Origin: Pseudomonadota bacterium
GTDB taxonomy: Bacteria; Desulfobacterota; GWC2-55-46; JADFVP01
Direction of reading: 5' to 3'
Assembly (NCBI GenBank): GCA_015222595.1
Contig: JADFVP010000001.1
Coordinates: 1-17,399, forward strand
DNA: 17,399 nucleotides
Shown here: piece after piece, positions 13,932 through 17,399 of the stretch
Layout of the letters: the number at the start of each line of letters is the position of its first letter
How positions within the stretch are numbered: the stretch's first letter is position 1
Made by a program: the position numbers and the translations under genes
Notes under the pieces: generated by a model
What the model saw: the letters and a program-made list of their open reading frames with translations, nothing else
Databases searched by the model: none
What the model was told of the DNA's origin: nothing

Positions 13932-14758
13932 CACTTCCGCCCCTTTTGCTTTACAGCCGCCAAAGAACTCTTTACGTTCTTCGCGTCCGCCGGGCCTTTT
14001 ATCGCACCCTCTTTCTTCTTGAAGAGTTTTGCGGACTTCGACTTTGCCTCTACTATCTCGTGGCCGAGGTGAAATTCAAGCGCTAAGTACCTGACCGATG
14101 CCATCTTAACTCCCGCGACCCGGAGGCGTAGCGCAATGTCCGTGTCCTCTCCGCCGCCCCGGCTCTCGTACTCTTCGTCGAAACCATTCACGCTCATAAT
14201 ATCTCTCTTATGCAGACTGAAGTTTGAGCCGAGCAGGCTAAAGGGTGTCTCTCCGCGAACGCGCCCTAAGAGCCGCAAACACTCTTCATAATACTTTGTC
14301 CGACCGAGCAGACTCTGCCAGACGCCCCAGAGGCTCAGGCCATCGAAGCGGCCCGCCGCTATCATCTCTTTTGTTACAGCTTCCGAAACCGCTCTGTTCA
14401 TCATAACGCGTCTGCCGCCGAGAAATGTGCCGGGCTTTCGCGCCCCCCAGTGAACAGCGAGAAAGTCGCGTGCCACTATGCAGTCGGCATCGATAAAGAC
14501 GATGTACTCGCCCGTAGCCGTGGCCACCGCGCGGTTCAGTATCCTGCACTTTCTAAAGCCACAGTCCTCCTGCCAGAGGTGCTTTATCGGGTACGACGGG
14601 CTATAGCCGGAGAGCCACTCGCCGACCTCTGCATCCGAGCCGTCGTCGGCAACTATTACCTCAAAGTCTCTAAAACTCTGCCGCTCTAGCGAATAGAGCA
14701 CGAGTTTCAGGTACTTAAGATAGTTGTACGTGCCGACTATTACGCTCAGCCTGGCCAT
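13931..14758 (-). CDS. GT2-family glycosyltransferase (galactosyltransferase-like C-terminal region)
   Basis: This 275-residue GT-A enzyme starts LSVIVGTYNYLKYL and has DDGS (38-41) and the metal-binding DAD (90-92) in IDADCIVARDF. Near residues 185-215 lies SNFSLHKRDIMSVNGFDE, followed by GGGEDTDIALRL. This GxEDxDL region is typical of the Glyco_transf_7C galactosyltransferase-type module that provides the catalytic base. The last 40 residues are Lys/Ala-rich and basic, perhaps a membrane-surface anchor. The ribosome binding site AAGGA overlaps the stop codon of the preceding methyltransferase, six bases away, so the genes are coupled. The sugar is unknown. Confidence 0.85.
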   Translation of the reverse strand: MARLSVIVGTYNYLKYLKLVLYSLERQSFRDFEVIVADDGSDAEVGEWLSGYSPSYPIKHLWQEDCGFRKCRILNRAVATATGEYIVFIDADCIVARDFLAVHWGARKPGTFLGGRRVMMNRAVSEAVTKEMIAAGRFDGLSLWGVWQSLLGRTKYYEECLRLLGRVRGETPFSLLGSNFSLHKRDIMSVNGFDEEYESRGGGEDTDIALRLRVAGVKMASVRYLALEFHLGHEIVEAKSKSAKLFKKKEGAIKGPADAKNVKSSLAAVKQKGRK

Positions 14759-14764
14759 TGTTCC

Positions 14765-15838
14765 TTACCCTTCGTTCTCGTCTTTAGAATCTTTCGACCC
14801 ATTCGACCCGGCATCCACCTTCAGGTAGAAGGTCGCCATGTCGCCGCGCCCCTGTCTGTTCAACTCTTCGGCACGGGCCCGCCATTTTTCCATCTGTCCT
14901 TTACCGAAAGTTTCTTTGCCTAAGGTCTCTTTGCCGCTGTCCTCTAAAAAGCCGTCGTGGCCGCCGATTAAAATACCCTGCCGCAGCAGCTCAGAACCGT
15001 AGAACTGCAACTCCCACGAATCGTACTCTACAAAATCGACCTTCAGCCCCGCCTCTTTAGCGAGCAGAGCAATCGCCTTTTCCGTATAGAGAAAGAGGTG
15101 ACGCGGGCAATCGAGCTGCACCCAATCAGTTGAATACTCTTCCCACGCTTGGGATGCGACGATCGGTACGCGCAAGAGCACCGTACCGGCGCGCGTTACG
15201 AGCCTTCCGAGTTCAGCGAAGACTGTGACCGGGTCTGGAGCGTGCTCGAGCGAGTGGTTCATCATTACAAGATCGAACTGCTCCGTGCCCGCAACGTCGG
15301 CCAGAGTGCCCTTTCTGATCACAAGTCCGTTATCGTACTTTATATCTCTTGCGATAAAGGCATCTATGCCGCTTGCGTTGTAGTACCCCTGCTCGGAAAT
15401 CTCCGCCAGTTGCTCGCCTACAGAGCAACCGACGTCGAGTATCATCGACTCTTTCGTAACCCCAGCCCGGGCGAACCAGGCATGAAAGGCAGGTGCGGTG
15501 TAGAAGGCGCCGAGTACCCGCGCGCCAATCCCGTCCGACGCAGCGAACTTCCGGCCCGCTCTTCTAAGCGCACCCCTTAGGGCCGATTGCCGGGGAAGCA
15601 CATCCGAGACAGCGACCTCTGCGCCTTCGGCCTCCGCCTTCATGTGCAGCATCGTCTCGTAGAGAGTAGACTCCTCTTCGTAGTAGCTTCCAAGGTTCTC
15701 CGGTACGCACTCCATCTGAAGTGCGCCGCACTCAGTGCACTCAAAGTACGTAAAAAGCTCGTCGGTTGCTTTGCGCATATTGCGAGCGTGCCATACGGGA
15801 AACTCTCCTTCTGCCTTGCATATCCCGCACCGGTTCAT
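14765..15838 (-). CDS. SAM-dependent methyltransferase with N-terminal zinc ribbon
   Basis: This 357-residue class I methyltransferase begins with MNRCGICKAEG and has a zinc-ribbon-like C4-x2-C7 and C34-x2-C37. The SAM-binding motif I is ILDVGCSVGEQL (about 133-144), followed by GIDAF and the NHSLEHAPDP motif of Methyltransf_11/23 proteins. The N-terminal ribbon plus methyltransferase layout resembles sugar C-methyltransferases and related surface-glycan enzymes. The substrate could be a nucleotide sugar or a core glycan. Near the C terminus a five-residue repeat GKETLGKETF arises from a 15-base tandem duplication, and the end is Ser/Asp/Lys-rich and likely disordered. A purine-rich AGAGAGAAAGAGAG leader precedes the ATG. 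Confidence 0.82.
   Translation of the reverse strand: MNRCGICKAEGEFPVWHARNMRKATDELFTYFECTECGALQMECVPENLGSYYEEESTLYETMLHMKAEAEGAEVAVSDVLPRQSALRGALRRAGRKFAASDGIGARVLGAFYTAPAFHAWFARAGVTKESMILDVGCSVGEQLAEISEQGYYNASGIDAFIARDIKYDNGLVIRKGTLADVAGTEQFDLVMMNHSLEHAPDPVTVFAELGRLVTRAGTVLLRVPIVASQAWEEYSTDWVQLDCPRHLFLYTEKAIALLAKEAGLKVDFVEYDSWELQFYGSELLRQGILIGGHDGFLEDSGKETLGKETFGKGQMEKWRARAEELNRQGRGDMATFYLKVDAGSNGSKDSKDENEG
14906..14935. repeat. 15-bp in-frame tandem duplication in the methyltransferase C-terminal region
   Basis: On the coding strand GGCAAAGAGACCTTA is followed by GGCAAAGAAACTTTC, then by GGTAAAG. It encodes Gly-Lys-Glu-Thr-(Leu/Phe) twice, in a probable surface loop after the methyltransferase core. 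The two units match at 11 of 15 positions, mostly with synonymous changes. Confidence 0.75.
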
Positions 15839-15869
15839 CTGCTCTCTCTTTCTCTCTGTTTTATACTTT

Positions 15870-17117
15870 TTATTTTGAAAGTCCGGCCGCAGCGTCTATC
15901 TCGGCCAGAAACTCTTTTATCACACGCTCCGGCGCAGAGAGTAACGCACACTCTCTTCGCCGTTTTTTTACTCCGTCCAGTTCGCCGCTCTCTTTGAACT
16001 TGCGCTCTTGGGCCAGAAGCTCCTCTACCGATTCGGCCAGCTTCTCAGGCACTGCAGGCACGTCAACAACGCGACCCGCCTCTGTACCGGCCTCGTCCAC
16101 AGCGGACGCCGCGCCCGCGCCCGCGCCGACCACTACCGGCAGACCCATGTAGAGCGCCTCCATAAAGACAACCCCGAAGGTCTCGAAGAGCGACGGGACT
16201 ATAAAGAGATCTGCCGCAGTGTAAAGCTCGGCAACGTTCTCTACGCCGCCCAAGAATTTTACCCGCTCCTCTATGCCGAGAGTCCGCGCCAGAGTTTTAC
16301 ACCGCGCGCTCTCTTTTCTGTCTGAGCCCGCGACCACCAGCACCGCGTCAACACCGCGCCCGGCGAGAACAGAGACGGCCTCTATCGTGCTCTTAAGGCC
16401 CTTTATCTTAAAGCCACTCCCGACATGAAGGAGCAGATGCGTACCGCTAGAGCCGGTGGCACCTGGTGAAACGCCAAGTTCTTTCCGTACCGCTTCTCTA
16501 GACCTGGACTTTGCCCCTGACTCTGTATCGAGACGCGCAAGATCTATTGCCGGAGGTATTACCGTAAAGGAGTTCGCGTCTACGGGGTAGTGGCGCGCGA
16601 TTCCCTCTGCCCCGCTCTTGGAGAGCACCACAGCGCGAGCGGTACCGCTTGCGACGCGCGCGAAGATATGCGCCTCTATCGTATTAATTACCTTGTGGAG
16701 CATATTTACCGCGACCGATAACCGGTCGCCGACTCCGCCGTGTACGCCCCTGAAGGCGAGCCACTCTTTGTGGCAGGCGTTGCCCGCGCGGTAAAGGTCC
16801 ATCTCTAAAGTTCTGTCGAAGGCAACGACGCAGTCGAAGCTGCGCTTCGTCCTCCTTACCTCGCGCCGCGCGCGAAGCGCAAAGCTCAAGACCTTCAGCC
16901 AGGATGAGAGGCGGACAATAGGGACTTTGTGAAACTTCAGACTACCCGCGCTGCCATCCGGTTTCGGAGCCGACTCGCTAGAGGTGTCGGACTTCCATTC
17001 GCTGGCAAAGACCGTAACAGAGTCTCCGCGCGCCACGAGCGCACGAGCCACGAGCGCCGCCTGCCGCTCGTACCCGCCAAAGGGGTTGTACTTCATCAAG
17101 ACTATCGCTACGTTCAT
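15870..17117 (-). CDS. WaaG-like LPS core GT4 glycosyltransferase
   Basis: This 415-residue retaining GT-B enzyme probably acts at the cytoplasmic membrane face to add the first outer-core hexose. The N terminus has YNPFGGYERQAALVARAL. The RAGNACHKEWLAFR stretch near residues 113-126 is characteristic of WaaG-type proteins. HVGSGFKIKGLKSTIEA starts the donor domain, and the E-x7-E pair is E312 and E320 in FETFGVVFMEALYMG. It is longer than E. coli WaaG (about 374). Extra residues lie in a Ser/Lys-rich loop near 45-58 and an Ala/Gly-rich stretch after the E-x7-E motif. Residues 21-30 are a tandem ALVAR pair. No Shine-Dalgarno sequence is visible; the leader is A-rich just before ATG. It follows the methyltransferase gene at the window edge by 30 bases. 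Confidence 0.82.
   Translation of the reverse strand: MNVAIVLMKYNPFGGYERQAALVARALVARGDSVTVFASEWKSDTSSESAPKPDGSAGSLKFHKVPIVRLSSWLKVLSFALRARREVRRTKRSFDCVVAFDRTLEMDLYRAGNACHKEWLAFRGVHGGVGDRLSVAVNMLHKVINTIEAHIFARVASGTARAVVLSKSGAEGIARHYPVDANSFTVIPPAIDLARLDTESGAKSRSREAVRKELGVSPGATGSSGTHLLLHVGSGFKIKGLKSTIEAVSVLAGRGVDAVLVVAGSDRKESARCKTLARTLGIEERVKFLGGVENVAELYTAADLFIVPSLFETFGVVFMEALYMGLPVVVGAGAGAASAVDEAGTEAGRVVDVPAVPEKLAESVEELLAQERKFKESGELDGVKKRRRECALLSAPERVIKEFLAEIDAAAGLSK
17028..17057. repeat. 15-bp tandem duplication encoding ALVAR x2
   Basis: On the coding strand GCGCTCGTGGCTCGT is followed by GCGCTCGTGGCGCGC, differing at two third-codon positions. It extends the first helix of the WaaG-like protein by one turn or more if it is a real insertion. 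GT4 proteins often have similar Ala/Arg-rich sequence here, so chance is possible. Confidence 0.6.
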
Positions 17118-17147
17118 TTTTTGTATTTGCCGAGAGAGCGCAAGTTC

Positions 17148-17399
17148 CTATCTTTTCTTGGCCAGAATAAACTGGGTCTCGTACAGCTCGTACGACGCGT
17201 TGGGTGCGCGAGAGAGAAAACGGTTCTTGCCAAAGAGAATGTTCAGTAGGTTGTAGTACGTTCTCGTGAGCTTCGTCTTGCCGATACCGAGCCGCGTGGC
17301 TTTGAAGTAACGGATTAGTTCGTAGACCGGGGTCGTCTCCACCTGCTCGGTAACCTCAAAACCCGCCGCCTCTACGAGGCCCCTGAACTCTTGCGGGAA
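17148..17399 (-). CDS. SAM-dependent methyltransferase, C-terminal part (cut by window edge)
   Basis: The frame is open to the right edge and ends at TAG 17148-17150, giving the last 83 residues of a longer protein. The visible part begins FPQEFRGLVEAAGFEVTEQ, the form of the late beta-strand/helix region in Methyltransf_11-type enzymes, where L..L.EAAGF.V is common. The end, ASYELYETQFILAKKR, resembles the closing strand of such domains. An apparent internal GTG start at 17342 is not needed, because the frame continues upstream. It is the most upstream gene visible in the minus-strand operon. Function beyond methyl transfer cannot be judged from this fragment. Confidence 0.6.
   Translation of the reverse strand, partial: FPQEFRGLVEAAGFEVTEQVETTPVYELIRYFKATRLGIGKTKLTRTYYNLLNILFGKNRFLSRAPNASYELYETQFILAKKR

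Noticed and set aside
17148..17342. Complete 64-residue gene at the right edge
   Set aside because: The reading frame continues without a stop to the edge of the window, and the extra residues fit a methyltransferase. It is a truncated C-terminal part.
1..17399. Mobile element or recent horizontal insertion
   Set aside because: No transposase, integrase, terminal inverted repeats or tRNA attachment site is seen, and codon style looks uniform across both operons.

Overview
The window is a lipopolysaccharide (LPS) or lipooligosaccharide core-biosynthesis locus from a Gram-negative bacterium. The evidence is three heptosyltransferases of family GT9, the heptose-bisphosphate phosphatase GmhB, a WaaE-like and a WaaG-like core sugar transferase, and many further glycosyltransferases. 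The DNA is moderately GC-rich, yet ATA (Ile) and AGA (Arg) codons are common and GTG/TTG starts occur. With the compact waaF-gmhB-waaC order, this suggests a deltaproteobacterium-like or Nitrospirota-like lineage rather than an enteric bacterium. That assignment is an inference; no phylogenetic marker gene is present.

Layout, plus strand (1-10474). A 5' region with a candidate promoter leads into waaF-gmhB-waaC, which overlap by 3-4 bases. A PAP2 membrane phosphatase follows after an 87-base gap that carries a duplicated start-codon region. Next is a translationally coupled pair: a polyprenyl-phosphate hexosyltransferase-like GT2 and an eight-helix UPF0104/flippase-like protein. A 55-residue Trm112/YcaR zinc-ribbon gene sits alone behind the best promoter in the window. 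A WaaE-like GT2 is then followed by a 292-base non-coding gap with nested tandem repeats, and by three glycosyltransferase genes packed end to end.

Layout, minus strand (17399 down to 10497). The genes, in transcription order, are: a methyltransferase cut by the window edge, a WaaG-like GT4, a zinc-ribbon SAM methyltransferase, a GT2, a CgeB-like glycosyltransferase, a WaaQ-like heptosyltransferase, and a GT4. This looks like one operon running head-on into the plus-strand genes, with only 22 bases between the two stop codons and no clear intrinsic terminator.

How it works together (inference from families). GmhB supplies a step of ADP-heptose synthesis. WaaC and WaaF would add heptose I and II to Kdo-lipid A, and the WaaQ-like enzyme a further heptose. 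The WaaE-like, WaaG-like and other GT2/GT4 enzymes would extend the core, and the methyltransferases may decorate it. The GT2-flippase pair may make and move a lipid-linked sugar for a periplasmic modification, and PAP2 may remove phosphate from lipid A or an undecaprenyl carrier. No Wzx, Wzy, WaaL or ABC exporter is present, so nothing here shows O-antigen polymerisation.

I see no tRNA, rRNA, CRISPR array, insertion sequence, integrase or phage gene, and no gene-free stretch above 300 bases. I did not find a clearly new biological system. The items most worth a second look are the GT2-flippase pair, a Cys motif shared by all three GT9 enzymes, the duplicated junction before the PAP2 gene, and a pattern of short tandem duplications in gaps and protein linkers.
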